Assembly: GCA_036936605.1 (NCBI GenBank)
Contig: JAUPFV010000001.1
Location: 348,575,081-348,639,080, forward strand
DNA from: Limnanthes douglasii subsp. nivea
Lineage: Eukaryota; Streptophyta; Magnoliopsida; Brassicales; Limnanthaceae
DNA length: 64,000 nt
Reading direction: 5' to 3'
The notes below the pieces were generated by a model. That model was not told the DNA's origin. It worked only from the letters and a program-made list of their open reading frames with translations, and made no database searches. Of the stretch, positions 1-11,400 are shown one piece after another. The translations under genes were made by a program, and so were the position numbers. The stretch's first letter is position 1, and the number at the start of each line of letters is the position of its first letter.

Positions 1-246
1 CTTGGCTTCTCCCGCATCGTGTCTATATACTTGTGAGATTGAGCAACCCACCTCTTTCATGGTGGTCTGCTCCAGATTGGTTTCTTCTACATCATGGTTT
101 ACTCGATTTTTGTTCTTTTAGTTTTCTAGGTTTCGCAGGTTTTCTTGTGCCACCAGTGAGTATTGCATTTTTTTTGTATCGACAACACTAATAATATCCT
201 TACAATTAAAAGTCTCGCCTCTATTGTCCAATTAGATATTAAACTT

Positions 247-465
247 TTTTTTTTCGGAGGGAACCCGCAGCCGCTACTCAGAGTGCAATGAGTGCGCACA
301 GGGTAAACCCTCAGTCTGACGCGATAGCCTGCAAACCAACGCCCAGAAGGTAAACCACACAAGGTGACAGGCTCAGCCGATAAAGCGTATGTAGAGGGAC
401 TCGAACTCATGACCTTTTGGTTATAAGAATGCCATACTCAACCAACTCGGCTACCCCCTTAGGGG
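247..465 (-). mobile_element. tRNA-derived SINE, complete, with TSD
   Basis: Read on the minus strand, the element opens with a tRNA-like head that carries RNA polymerase III box A and box B. It continues into a GC-richer, tRNA-unrelated body and ends in a short A tail (the T run at 247-253 on plus). A perfect 18-bp direct repeat flanks it (229-246 and 466-483, CAATTAGATATTAAACTT), as expected for LINE-mediated target-primed insertion. The length of about 219 bp is normal for a plant SINE. The ORF across it is not a gene. I could not assign a named family from memory. Confidence 0.88.
396..453 (-). promoter_or_regulatory. SINE internal pol III promoter (box A and box B)
   Basis: Box A (minus strand TAGCCGAGTTGG) lies at 442-453 and box B (AGTTCGAGTCCC) at 396-407. 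The order and spacing match a tRNA-type internal promoter, about 35 bp between boxes. Confidence 0.8.
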
Positions 466-739
466 CAATTAGATATTAAACTTAGGCCATGGAATTCTTG
501 GTCAGGCCCATCCAATAAGTACCCCATCATTTTTTATTTGTTTTGGTGATTGGGGACATATTTTTTCATTCTCACTCACTAGTTAAGCAGGATCTTGGTA
601 ATAATCTTTTTAGGTTTTTAGTTGTCTCGACTTTGTTTGTACAATTGTATCAAATTTATTTGTTTCATCCTTATTTTAGCCCGAGATGAGATAGCTAAAA
701 GTACAGGTTTGACATTTACATCTACGAAAATTAGGGTTG

Positions 740-1030
740 AGATTCGGTCGGTTCGATCGGTTTTTTTCTAAATTTTTAAACCGAACCGAAATAATTCGGT
801 TTGTATATTATTAAACCGATTTAGTAATAAAAAAATCGATTTTTTTCGGTTTCGGTTTTTTCGGTTTTGATCGGTTTCGGTCGGTTTTTCGGTTTTAACA
901 GAGGTGCGGTTCGGTCCGTTCGGTCCGTTCGGTCGGTACGGTTCAGTGCGGTTCGGTCGGTTTGATTCGGTTCGGTTCGGTCGGTTTGATTCGGTTCGGC
1001 TCGGTTCGGTTCGGTGCGGTTTTTTTCGAA
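740..1030. repeat. CGGTTCGGT-type degenerate subterminal repeat
   Basis: This is a GC-richer island in AT-rich DNA, built from degenerate copies of CGGTTCGGT and its complement. It mirrors a similar stretch at 4580-4745 near the other end of the outer element. Such arrays are usual transposase-binding subterminal regions in plant hAT elements; here the role is inferred. Confidence 0.65.
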
Positions 1031-1192
1031 TTATTTATTTAGTTGAAGAATTTTAAAAAAATTGCAAAAAAAAATTATAATGTAAACTAATTATTAATTT
1101 TTTATATTTATAATAATAAATTTATATTTATAATTTTAATATATTAAATACTATAATAATATTTCTATTTAAGTGTAACAAATAAAAAAATA

Positions 1193-1343
1193 TATGGTAT
1201 AAAAAAATATAAAAAAATTAAACAGTAGGAAAAAGTATAAGGAATAAAAAGTATAAGGAATTAATAGCTGCAAAAAATGAAAAGTATAAGTAATAAAGTA
1301 TAAGGATCCAAAAAGACACTTGTGGGTACTGGGGTTCGAACCC
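1193..1343. repeat. Tandem-duplicated ~150-bp unit of the outer hAT (copy 1)
   Basis: This unit runs from TATGGTATAAA through repeated AGTATAAGGAAT motifs to GGATCCAAAAAGACACTTG and GGTTCGAACCC. A second copy starts at about 1343, is interrupted by the nested hAT at 1387-4390, and resumes at 4391 to about 4490. The duplication therefore predates the nested insertion. Confidence 0.7.
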
Positions 1344-1973
1344 TATGGTATAAAGAAATAAAAAAAAATTAAACAGTAGACAAAAGTATGGGTGACAAAT
1401 GGTTCTGGAACCACGGTTCAAAGCTGACAATCTGCTTATGAACTGGCGGTTTACCTGTGAAACTGGCCCATTAGGACTGCAAACTGGCAGGACCGCAAGC
1501 CGCCAGGACCGCAACCCGCCGGGACCGCAAACCATTAAGACCGCCAGACCATCAGGACCGTATAAGGAGTAACTTGCCAGGACTGCAACCCGACAGGACT
1601 GCAACCCGGCAGGACTGCGAAACCACGGTTTATTTGTAAAAGACCGCGGTTTATTGGTAAATATTATAAATGTTTTATTTATTTTATAACCAAAATGTTA
1701 TATTTAAAAATATTGAGATATTGCACATTATTATAGAATTATTATTACATTTTTGTTAATATTAATTTGTTTTGGTTATTAATTTTTTAAGTGTTGTAAT
1801 TATTATATAGTCCAAAATTTTAAATATTACTTATGTTATTATCACATTTTTAATATTATTATTATTATGTTTTTAGATCTAATATTAGTAGTGTTGATTT
1901 TAATATTACAAACCAAAACTATATCTTATCATGTTAAAATATTACAAATTCTATGGTTATAATTTTAATACTA

Positions 1974-2600
1974 CATTTTGAATTTTATTATTGTGATTTG
2001 GTTTTGAATATTACAAGTGTTATATATTATTTTTTAAACCAAAATTATATTTTATCATGCAAAAATATTACAAGTTATATTGTTATAATTTTAATATTAC
2101 ATTTTGAATTTTATTATTGTGATTTGGTTTTAAATATTACAAGTGTTATTTACTATTTTTAAGTTATATTGTTATAATTTAGATATGACATTTTGAATTT
2201 TATTATTGTGATTAGGTTTTAAATATTACAAGTGTTATTTATTATTTTAGAGTTATATTGTTATAATTTTAATTTTACATTTTGAATTTTATTATTGTGA
2301 TTTGGTTTTAAATATTACAAGTGTTATTTATTATTTTTAAGTTATATTGTTATAATTTTAATATTACATTTTAAATTTTATTATTGTGATTTGGTTTTAA
2401 ATATTACAAGTGTTATTTATTATTTTTAAGTTATATTGTTATAATTTTAATATTACATTTTGAATATTATTATTGTGATTTGGTTTTAAATATTACAAAT
2501 GTTATTTATTATTTTTTAAACCAAAATGATATTTTATCATGGTAAAAGATTACAAGTTATATTGTTATAATTTTAATATTAAATTTTGAATTTTATGATT
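1974..2600. repeat. 89-bp AT-rich minisatellite inside hAT copy 1
   Basis: Repeat anchors CATTTTGAATTTTATTATTG (some variant) fall at 1974, 2100, 2189, 2278, 2367 and 2457, giving periods of 89-90 bp after the first, longer unit. Each unit also carries GGTTTTAAATATTACAAGTG and AAGTTATATTGTTATAATTT. The same unit with the same period occurs in hAT copy 2. Short ORFs through it are artefacts of AT-rich repetition. Confidence 0.85.
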
Positions 2601-3140
2601 GTAATTTTAATAATGATTATAAAATTATTATTACATTTTGGTCAGTATTAATTTGTTTTGGTTATCACAAACATCATTCATTACAAGTGAAAATTAGCGG
2701 ATTGGTGAGTATTAGTAAGTCTACGATTTATAGGCATTTTAAAACTTAAAACAACGTTTTTTTAAATATTCAATAAAATAATCGAAACTAATTAATATCG
2801 CAAATAATAAAAACTAAATTTAGACTAATACCAACTAATACAACTAATAACAAGCAATAACAACTAACAACAACTAATAAAATTAGAATTAAAAGAACTA
2901 ATTTAAATTACTATAACAATTAAATAACTTGATAAATTATACGAAGCTCTTAATTGAGCTATTATAATGTTATCCCAGTGTTATTTAAGTGTTTTTTATC
3001 AAATAGAAACAATTTGCGAAAAAAAATTCAAATGCTTTTATCCTCTATAAGAAATTTGAGTTTTCTAGAATATTTAGAACAAGTAGAGAGATTTAGAGAG
3101 ACATAAAGAGGAGTATATGAATTTATGAGTTTGGATTTGG

Positions 3141-3302
3141 GGTCTCCTCTATTTATAGAGAAGATAAAAAAAACGAATTTTTTTTTTCGGACCATCCGGA
3201 CAAATCTCCGGATGGTCTAGACGTCTGGTCTGGGGCATCCGGACGAAATATCCGGACGCCCGGAGTGGAAAATTGGACCATCCGGAGAATTCTCCGGATG
3301 GT
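3141..3302 (-). promoter_or_regulatory. Putative promoter of hAT copy 1 with palindromes
   Basis: A TATA box, CTATAAATAG on minus (about 3149-3158), lies beside the GGTCTCC motif. Upstream on minus are two perfect inverted repeats: CCATCCGGA...TCCGGATGG at about 3192-3215, and a 28-nt palindrome with 14-bp arms around 3277-3304 (core CCGGAGAATTCTCCGG). The equivalent region in hAT copy 2 has the same parts at 34895-35085. Promoter function is inferred from the TATA box and its conserved position. Confidence 0.45.
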
Positions 3303-4770
3303 CTGGAGTTTTCAGCGCCGTTATTTTCCAAGGAACCTACTTGAACTCCTCCTAGTTTCTTGTGTGATTCACACTGACGGCATGGGTCCCACTTTGAATT
3401 CATCATCTATTTCGTCATATATTAGTCCTACACTCCTACTGTATTTGCATAACTGCATTAGCACCGTTGAAAATTTCAAATAAGCTCATTTCTTTTTTTC
3501 AATTTTCTTTTAATTTTAAATTAAATTGTATAAAATTGTTTCTTAATTTATTGTCTCAATGTATCAAGTGATATATTTTTAAGCTTCGGGCATGGCTTTA
3601 TTTTCATCTTTTAAATAAATATATTTAGTTAATTATATTTAATTATGTCATCGGAATTTAATTCCTTTTTAGGAACCAAATTACACGTAGGTAATTGAAA
3701 CCCAGTTGATATTTTTGACTTTATTTCACAACCAAATTACATGTGTTTACGCAATTGGAATATAATCCAAATTTATACAATTTTAAAAACTTTAAATTTA
3801 TACTTCAAATATTGGATAGTTCGAAAAAATAACCGTAATATTAAATAAAACATCGTAATTACATAAACATCTTAAATATTGAAAGTTGTAATCGAAATAC
3901 AAGTAGATGTACTTATTTTATTTAATATCTACATAATATTAAATAAAATATCTTAAATACATAAATATAAATATATAATCAAACGTATCAAAATCAAATT
4001 ACAATTATTTTTTAGATGTAATTGATGATTATATAATTTCGATTAAAATGATAACATATTTAAATTAAAATACATAAAATAGAATAATTAACTCGTGTAT
4101 ATGGTACATATCTCAATTATTGAAATTAGATTCAATTAACACTTACAAATTAATTTTAAATAACATTATAAAATATTCTGATAAACGGTTCGTAAATGGT
4201 TTTGCTGATGGTTTGAACTGATAAACGGTTCTTAAATGGTTCGTCTCGTGGTTTGAACTGGCGGTTTAACTGTGAAACTGGCCAATTAAGACTGCAAACT
4301 GGCAGGACCGCCAGACCGTCAGGACCGCAACCCGTGGTTCTGATTTAAACGGTGCGGACGGTTCGCGGTTCAACCCGTTTGCCACCCCTAGGCAAAAGTA
4401 TAAGGAATAAAAAGTATAAGGAATTAATTGCTGCAAAAAATGAAAAATATAAGGATCCAAAAAGACACTTGTGGGGTTCGAACCCATGCTCCTCATGCCA
4501 CATGTAATTTAAATATTTATATAGGACCATTATGATAAAGGGTTGAGTAGTTATAGAAGTGGTATAAAACTGTATATAACTTCGGTCGGTTTCGGTTTTA
4601 TTCGGTTCCTCTTCCCGAAAAACCGAAAACCAACCAAATTTATTTCGGGTTGAAATTTTAAAACCGAAACCGATTATTATTATTTTTAGACCGACCAAAC
4701 CGACAAATTTTGGTTTGGTTTGGTCGGTCGGTTTAGTTTTTTTCGGTTTTTGCTCACCCTAAACGAAAAT

Positions 4771-4897
4771 GGTTCTTCCTTCTCCAAGAAACCAACTTTA
4801 ATCTTTTGATCTCTTCATCTGCGTTTGGGCTTTTCTTATCTGCCATGGATGACAAAAACAAATCTTTGTTTCAAGATGAAGTGTTTCCCGTTCTTCT
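4771..4897 (+). other. Short unassigned stretch, possible LINE ORF1 start
   Basis: An ATG at 4843 opens a short frame beginning MDDKNKSLFQDEVF. This weakly resembles the start of the plus LINE at about 7300 (NSLFKKPF). It ends where the poly-T of the minus LINE begins. It may be the 5' end of another LINE into which the minus LINE inserted, but the similarity is too short to be sure. Confidence 0.2.
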
Positions 4898-7340
4898 ATT
4901 TTTTTTAAGCAGTAACACTTTATTACTTAATTGAAAGAATACACAATGTTTTAGGAAAAAATTGAAAATTACAAAGAAGCTTAGGGTCTAAATCAAAATT
5001 AGAGAGGGACTTAGGGAAACTTGAAAAAATCGAAGGACTAAAAGAGACGATAGACTTCATTTACGCACAGATAGCCCTTAGAGAGAGCATCGACGATTCC
5101 TTCGACCAAAACCTAAATTCGATCCTGAAAATCCCCAAATCAGCACCTAGATTGAGAGAAGGCCAGATAATCACCATCCCGATATATTGAAACCCTCAAC
5201 CGAATCTTCATACATCCTTCATCGAATACCTAAAACCAGAATCGAAACGACCGTTTAAACCTAGCTCCAAACCCATAAATTTCCCTTACTTCGATCGAAT
5301 TAGCGAACGATCCGGGTGAAGTCTTGTCTCTGGAGAGTCTAGAGTTAGGATCCTTCAACCTAGCTCCAAACCCAGAAACTTCCCGTGCATGACATCCTTT
5401 TAATCGATTGTGCTGTCGATCTAGGTGAAGCTTATGGGGAATCTGATTGAGAAAGTCTGCAAAAGTAAATGTAAGATTTAATCAGTACATTTTCAGTTAT
5501 TATGTCTTATTTCCCCATACCCAAACTATCAAGAACAATAATTGATAGCAGAGGGTTAGGGGAAGTGAAGTTATCGTAGTGTAACTTCATTTTACACTTG
5601 AGAGTCCACCTTGCAAGCCAGTCGGCTGCAAGGTTTTGCTCTCTGTAAATATGGTTAAGAGACATATCCGAGGTGATTAATCCTCTGATTCTGGAAATCA
5701 TTTGTTTAATAGGAATAATTGAGTTTCCAGACTTGAGCAACTGAATAAGAATCTCAGAGTCACTTTCTATATCGACTTTATTAAATCCTTTGATTTTGCA
5801 GATCATCAAGCCATCAGACAGCGCTCTAGTCTCTGCTTGGATAGGCGTTTGCTTGCCGTAAGTATTGTCGTAGCCTAATACGAAGTTGCCCTGGTGATCT
5901 CTGACAATAGTTGCACCACTGGTTTCGCCAGAATGAGTGCAACTTGCGTCAGAGTTGACCTTCAGGCTTCCAACTGCAGGGGGTCCAGAAAAGGTAATTT
6001 ATTCTGCTTTTAATATCTCTTTGGATGTAGCAGCCTAATTCTTGAGCTGCAAAATCATTGTTTTTCCAGAATTTAGCTTTAATAAGATTAGAGTAGTCAA
6101 GAGATGAAATAATGTTCCCTATACGATTAATAGATTAGCAGAAATAAGAGTCCCTTTGAACTTAACATGATTCCTAGTTTGCCATATAACCCAATTTATG
6201 AATGGAGGCAAGATAGTTTTCATGTGAAGTTTGGAAGGGGAAGACCAAGACGAGTATCTGGACATATGAATAGGAGTCATGAATCTGAAAATCTTAGCAT
6301 TAAAGAGATTAGTAAAGTAAGACCAAATATGCCATGCATGATCACAATTAATAAAAACATGTTTAGTACTCTCAATGCTACTGCAAAAAAGACATTTAGA
6401 AGCAAGCTCTAGGTGTCTATTTTGCATAGTAACTTCAGTAGAGATAAAATTATTAAGGAGCCTCCAATGTAAAATAGAACATTTAGGAGGAGTTATAATA
6501 TTCCAAGCCCTTTAAAAAATATAATATTTAGGATAGCTTTGAGCTATCTTCTTAAAAGTGTCTTTTATATTAAAAGAACCAGTGTTTAAGAGACCCCAAA
6601 TAATTTTGTCTTCCTTGTTAAAGTCAATTTTTAGTTTTTTTAATAAGACTGATGCCAGAGTTAGGGAGAAGGGGACTTATCGAGGTTAGATCCTAGTTAT
6701 TGTTGCTCCAAAGAGAGTTGGAAGTGTCTCCTTTAAATCAGTAGTTGTGAGAGTCAGTGTCAAAAGTGATGATAGGAGAAATCCCATACCAACTGTCCAA
6801 CCAAATGTCCACAATACCTTTACCAATGTCCCATGAAATGTGCTTCTCAGCATCGTTCATGATAGCAATGAGTCTATTCCAATTTAAAGAACCCTTATTG
6901 TTACCAATCTAGGTAGGATGGAGACTTTTACAATAGATGTTGTGAGTTAATCTAGACCAAAGAGAATTGTTTCTACGAAAATCGAACCAAAGCTTTAGGG
7001 AGTAAGCTTTTTGATAGTCCGCAAGACTATGAATATTGAGACCACCCTCCTTGTAGCTCTTGTAAATTGAATCCCAAGAGCACCAGTGAATATTCTTATT
7101 TTCAGTAGTAGAGCCCCATAAAAAATGATTAAAGAGTTTTCCAATTTTGCAGATAATTGAAGTAGGCAGCTTACAAGATTGGCACTAGTAGAGGGGAATA
7201 TGAAGAATGACCCTTTTAATAAGTGTAAGCCTTCCAGCATAAGACAAACTTTTACCCTCCCAAGCTTGGATTTTGCAGCAGATCTTATCAATCAAAAATG
7301 GAGAAAACTCTCTGTTCAAGAAGCCATTTGTAGACTCTGT
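4898..7340 (-). mobile_element. 5'-truncated L1-type LINE (minus strand)
   Basis: The 3' end is an A tail on minus (T run at 4899-4907) preceded by a TAATAAAG signal. About 600 bp of 3' UTR follows up to 5506, then ORF2 from RNase H back to the RT thumb region. Coding recognition stops near 7340, where the plus-strand LINE begins. No target-site duplication was found, perhaps because the 5' side is fused to the neighbouring LINE. Confidence 0.8.
5507..7340 (-). pseudogene. LINE ORF2 remnant: RT C-terminal part, zf-RVT, RNase H
   Basis: Reading along minus, the order is an RT end segment (about 7340-6995, with SYAGRLTLIKRVIHHIP seen across frames), a zinc-binding zf-RVT region (6427-6119, CLFC...HVFINCDHAW), then an RNase H domain (about 5992-5507). 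The RNase H part is open throughout and retains its acidic residues in NSDAS, AETRAL, SDSE and AADWLA. It would cut the RNA of RNA/DNA hybrids during LINE replication. Frameshifts and stops between 6430 and 7000 separate the blocks, and endonuclease and most RT motifs are missing. It is a dead, 5'-truncated copy, closely related to the plus LINE beside it. Confidence 0.8.
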
Positions 7341-8449
7341 TCAATCTGACAGAGTGAAAATAAGAGAAGACCTGCAACCAGAAAGTGTTCTTGAGAAGCA
7401 CGACAACATCTCTATACAATACTCTAATGAACAAAAGGATATATTAATCAAAGAATCCAAAACAACTCTGATTGGAAAATTCAAGGAATGTTTGCCTAAA
7501 AAATCTGTTCTTGATCAGTTTTTTTCTCTCTTTCAAATTCAGGGGAGTTTACAGATGGAGGATTTGGGATTCTCATCATGTTCTGATAGAATTTGAACTG
7601 AAAGAGGATGTTATCAAGCTTTGGCACAAATGCATTTGGAACATCAATTGCTCTGCAATGCGTCTCCTTCGATGGAATCCTGACTTTAATGGAAAAAAGA
7701 AAAAAGCCCTATATCTCTAATATGAGCGAGGATACAAAAATTTCCAGAATTTATGTACAATGAATCTATTCGGTATGACATTACTGCTTCGTTAGGAATA
7801 CCATACAAGATTGACTGCCCAGAAATTAACATAGCCCAAATGAATGCTGCGTATGTTCTTGTAGAATTGGATATCTACAAGAATCTTCACAATAAGATTG
7901 GATAGTTTTGGATTGAATGAAGGTTGTTGGCTTAATTTAAGCTACAATAATCTGCCTTCATATTGCTTTCGATGTCATCATATTGGTCACAGTCCATCCG
8001 ATTGTAAAAAAACAAAAGAATACAGAGAAAGTTGAAGACAAAACGGCTACTGAATAGAAGGATCTTGACAAATTGAATCCTGATACTCAATTATCTAATC
8101 CAAAGATTACTAATCAACAAGTTATTGAATCCAATAACAAAACTACTGCTACTCCTGAAGCCAGAGAAATTATAGAAGCTATTTAGCAACTGAATCAGAA
8201 TTAAAATATTCAGGACAATAACATCCTAGATCCCGGGTCTCCTATCCAAGAAAACATTGGTAGCAACTCCAGTACTCCTCTGAGAAATGCTCAGCCCTCT
8301 GATAATGACTTTAATGTCATATTGAACAAGAAAATTAAATCTTCAAAAAAATTCAAAAAACAAAACAAACTGGTTATAAGATCCTTGAAGTTCTCGGGAT
8401 CAAACAACAAGTACAAGTCATTGTCTGATAATGATAAGGATGCTTAACT
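7300..8449 (+). pseudogene. LINE ORF1 (gag-like, DUF4283 + CCHC)
   Basis: ORF1 encodes the RNA-binding partner of LINE RNPs. The N-terminal part (7300-7720, two frames) has the DUF4283-like pattern LIGKFKECLPK ... HVLIEFELKEDVIKLW ... MRLLRWNPDF. A zinc knuckle C-x2-C-x4-H-x4-C (CFRCHHIGHSPSDC) is at 7964-8005. Beyond it is a low-complexity Asn/Gln/Ser-rich tail. At least one frameshift near 7560 and several stops (for example 7720, 7904) break it. ORF2 follows directly. Confidence 0.75.
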
Positions 8450-11400
8450 GGAACGTCTGAGGCATCAATAACAAGCTTACAGTTGGAAGACTGAGAACGA
8501 TTATCAACAAAGAGCATATTGAGATTCTGGCTATCCGGGAGCCTCCGACTTCTTCTAACAAGATAAGTGACTTTGCTTTAAAGCTGGGTTTTAAAAACTT
8601 CTATTTTAACAGTTCAAATAAAATTTTGCTGTTTTTGTCCAATGCTTCTTGCATTACTATCCTTAATGATATTGATCAGTGTCTTCATATGAAATTTGTT
8701 CACACTAATGTGGAAAATCCTTTTTTCCTTTTTGTAGTTTATGCAAAATATCAGAGAAATCTTATGACACGTTTTGAGAAGTATTTCTTTAGCTGATAAA
8801 AATGATGGCTGACTATGGGTGATTACAATGTTATTGCTAACACTGATGAGCAGCTGGGTCGCTCCAGTTTTTGTCACAGAAGCATGAAGGATTTTTTTGA
8901 TATGATGAGGGATTGTAACTTGGACGATGCTGGCTATGCTGGTCAAAAGTTCACTTGGAACAGGGGTACCAAATGAAGGGGGGTGGATAGGGTTATTATC
9001 AATAGCTCTTGGGTTGGAACTTTCAGCAAAACCCAGGTTCATCACATGGTTAAAACTTGTTCTGACCATGCCCCCCCTTTAATATCAATTGCTAAAAACA
9101 ACTCAAATGATTTTCAGCAGAACAAAAAGAGTTTTAAGTTCATGAACACGTGGATCAATCATGAATGTTTTCTTAATACTGTCAGACAAAACTAGAATCT
9201 TAAAATCAATGGTGGTACTCATGAGATCTTCTGGTTTAAATTAAAGAGACTCAAAAAGTGTTTAAGGGACTAGAACATCAATACTTTTGGAAATATATTT
9301 AGTAAACTTAAAGAAACTGAAAATAATGTTGAAATCATGGAAAGATTGCATGTTTTAAACAATGATAATGTCTCTAAATGCAACTTTAACAACTCTATCA
9401 GTCTTCATCTTAAAGCTTTAAGGAATGAGGATGACGTTTGGAGACAAAAGTGCTACAATTCTTGGCTTAAGGATGGGGATCGAAACACGAAGGCTTATCA
9501 TGCGTTTGTTGCAAAGAAGAGAATGAGGAATACAATTCATAGTATCAAAGTTACCAACAGTTGGATCCATAATACAGATGACATAGGTGCTGAATATTAT
9601 TTTAATCAGGTTCTTACTTTCAAACCTTATAAAGATAGTAGTGAGGAGAATTCTAGAATACAGGATAATATTTTCAATTTTATTCCTAAGTTTGTTTCCA
9701 GTGAGGATAGTGATAACATGTTGAAGCATGTTAGTGATGAAGAGGATTGGAGTACCATCAATACCATGAGCAAGGATAGTACTGCCGGTATTGATGCTTA
9801 CAACATCACCTTCTTTATTAATTGTTAGACTATTATTAAGTTTGACCTTTGTGCTGCTATTAACTCTTACCTTAAAGACAACTCCATTCCTGCTGGTATC
9901 TTTGCTACAGGCATTTTCTTGATTCCCAAAGTGTTTAATCCAACCTCTTGGAGAAACTACATGCCAATCAGCTTGTGCTCCATGTTTAATAGAATATTTT
10001 CGAGACTTTTGAACAATAGGCTTGCTGACATATTACCTAAGATCATCTCTGGTAATCAATATGCTTATATCAAAGACAGATCCATTCATGAGAATGTTTT
10101 AATTTCTAGATAAATGATATATGATATTAATAGAAAGCCTAGGAATTGCAACACTCTCATCCAATTTGACATGTCGAAAGCTTTCGACAGAATGTCATTT
10201 CCTTTTATTGCTAAAGTTCTTACTTCTTTTGGTTTCTCTAAATATGTTGTTAATCTTCTTAGATTTTTGTTTAAGAATGTTCGCTTGTCTATGCTTGTGA
10301 ATGGCAAGGTGTTTGGTTACTTCAAAAATGAGAGAGGCTTGAGGCAAGGGGACCCATTGTCCTCAAGTCTCTTCATCATTAGTGAAGAGGTTTTGCTGCG
10401 TGGTTTGAATAATATTTTCACTCTTAATAAGGATATGTTATATGCTTCTAGAAATAACATTGTAGTTCATTCTATATCTTTTGCAGATGACATTCTCATC
10501 TTCACAAATGGTCTGAAGTCTACTATTAATAAATTGAGTTTTTTTTAGATAATTATCAGGCTGTTTCAGGTCAGTCCATTAACAAGGACAAAACCAGGAT
10601 TATTTTGTCTAATAAAGTGCATAGAACTAAAGTAAATACCTTGGCTTTTCATTCTGGTTTTAATGTTGACAATCTCCCTTCAACTTATCTAGGGATAGTC
10701 CTTAATATCAACAATAAGTCCATAAATTTCAATGATTTAATAGACAAGATTAATGCTAGAATTAATGATTGGGATACTAAGCTTCTTTCTTTCGGGGGTA
10801 GGCTTTGTCTTGTATCTCATGTTCTTATGTTCATTCCCTGCTATTAGATGCTTAACGCCCTCTTTCCTAACTGTATTATTAATAGATTGGATAAGACTTT
10901 TAATAAATATTTGTGGAGGTCCAAGTTCAAGGAGCCCAGTATTCACTGGTCCTCTTGGCAAAGTCTCTGAGGGAGGTTTGAATATCAAAAGGATCTATAA
11001 TATTCAAGCTACCTTCTCTCAAAGATTATGGATTAACTATAGAAGAAAAAGCAGTCTCTGGTCCAATATTATGAATAATATTTACAATAAGCACTCTCAT
11101 CCTCTTAATACTAACATTTATGGTTCTTTAGTGTGGAAGAGAATTGTAGGTGTTAAGGCTCAGGCTGAATGCAATATGAGATGGATCTTAGGCAAAGGAG
11201 ATAGTGATTTTTGGAGGGAGGACTGGCACAGTAGTCAACCTATTATTAATACTGACCATAATTGGTTTCTTAATGCTAATGTTAACACGTTCTGGAAGAA
11301 TGATAGCTGGGTTTTTGGAAATACTAATGACTTAATCTCTGAAGATAGAATGAAGCAGATAATGATGTTCAGAGTTGATAAGATGAAAGAAGACAAGCTC

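Larger units (their letters stand above)
1387..4390 (-). mobile_element. Inner hAT element (copy 1 of a two-copy family)
   Basis: The left end is TATGGGTGACAAATGG. The right end, read inward, is TAGGGGTGGCAAACGG. The flanks carry an 8-bp TSD with one mismatch (GACAAAAG 1379-1386, GGCAAAAG 4391-4398). Subterminal regions contain many copies of CAGGACCGC/GCGGTCCTG and AAACTGGC-type words. It has the same layout as the copy at 33551-36927 but in opposite orientation. By that comparison its gene side is on minus. I see no transposase, so it is non-autonomous or decayed. Confidence 0.82.
732..4762. mobile_element. Outer hAT-like non-autonomous element, carrying a nested hAT
   Basis: The left end reads TAGGGTTGAG. 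The right end, read inward, is TTAGGGTGAGC. An 8-bp direct repeat ACGAAAAT flanks it at 724-731 and 4763-4770. Eight-bp TSDs and TAGGG-type ends fit the hAT superfamily. Both subterminal regions (about 740-1020 and 4580-4745) are dense in CGGTT/CCGAA repeats, typical of plant hAT subterminal sequence. Without the nested 3.0-kb element it would be about 1.0 kb, and no transposase is visible, so it is non-autonomous. End positions are good to within 1 bp. Confidence 0.75.

Noticed and set aside
1218..1604. 128-aa minus ORF and a similar one at 4266-4496
   Set aside because: Both run through hAT subterminal repeats and the duplicated unit. Their similarity is explained by repeat DNA, not by a gene.
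1974..2600. Regular repeats suggesting a CRISPR array
   Set aside because: Units are contiguous 89-bp tandem copies without unique spacers, and the genome is eukaryotic.
3149..3406. 85-aa minus ORF over the hAT promoter palindromes
   Set aside because: It lies upstream of and across the predicted TATA box, lacks motifs, and its codons follow the inverted repeats.
4468..4492. GGGGTTCGAACCC resembling a tRNA T-arm/box B
   Set aside because: No box A, acceptor stem or D-arm at the right distance. It is part of the duplicated outer hAT unit and recurs at 1333-1343.
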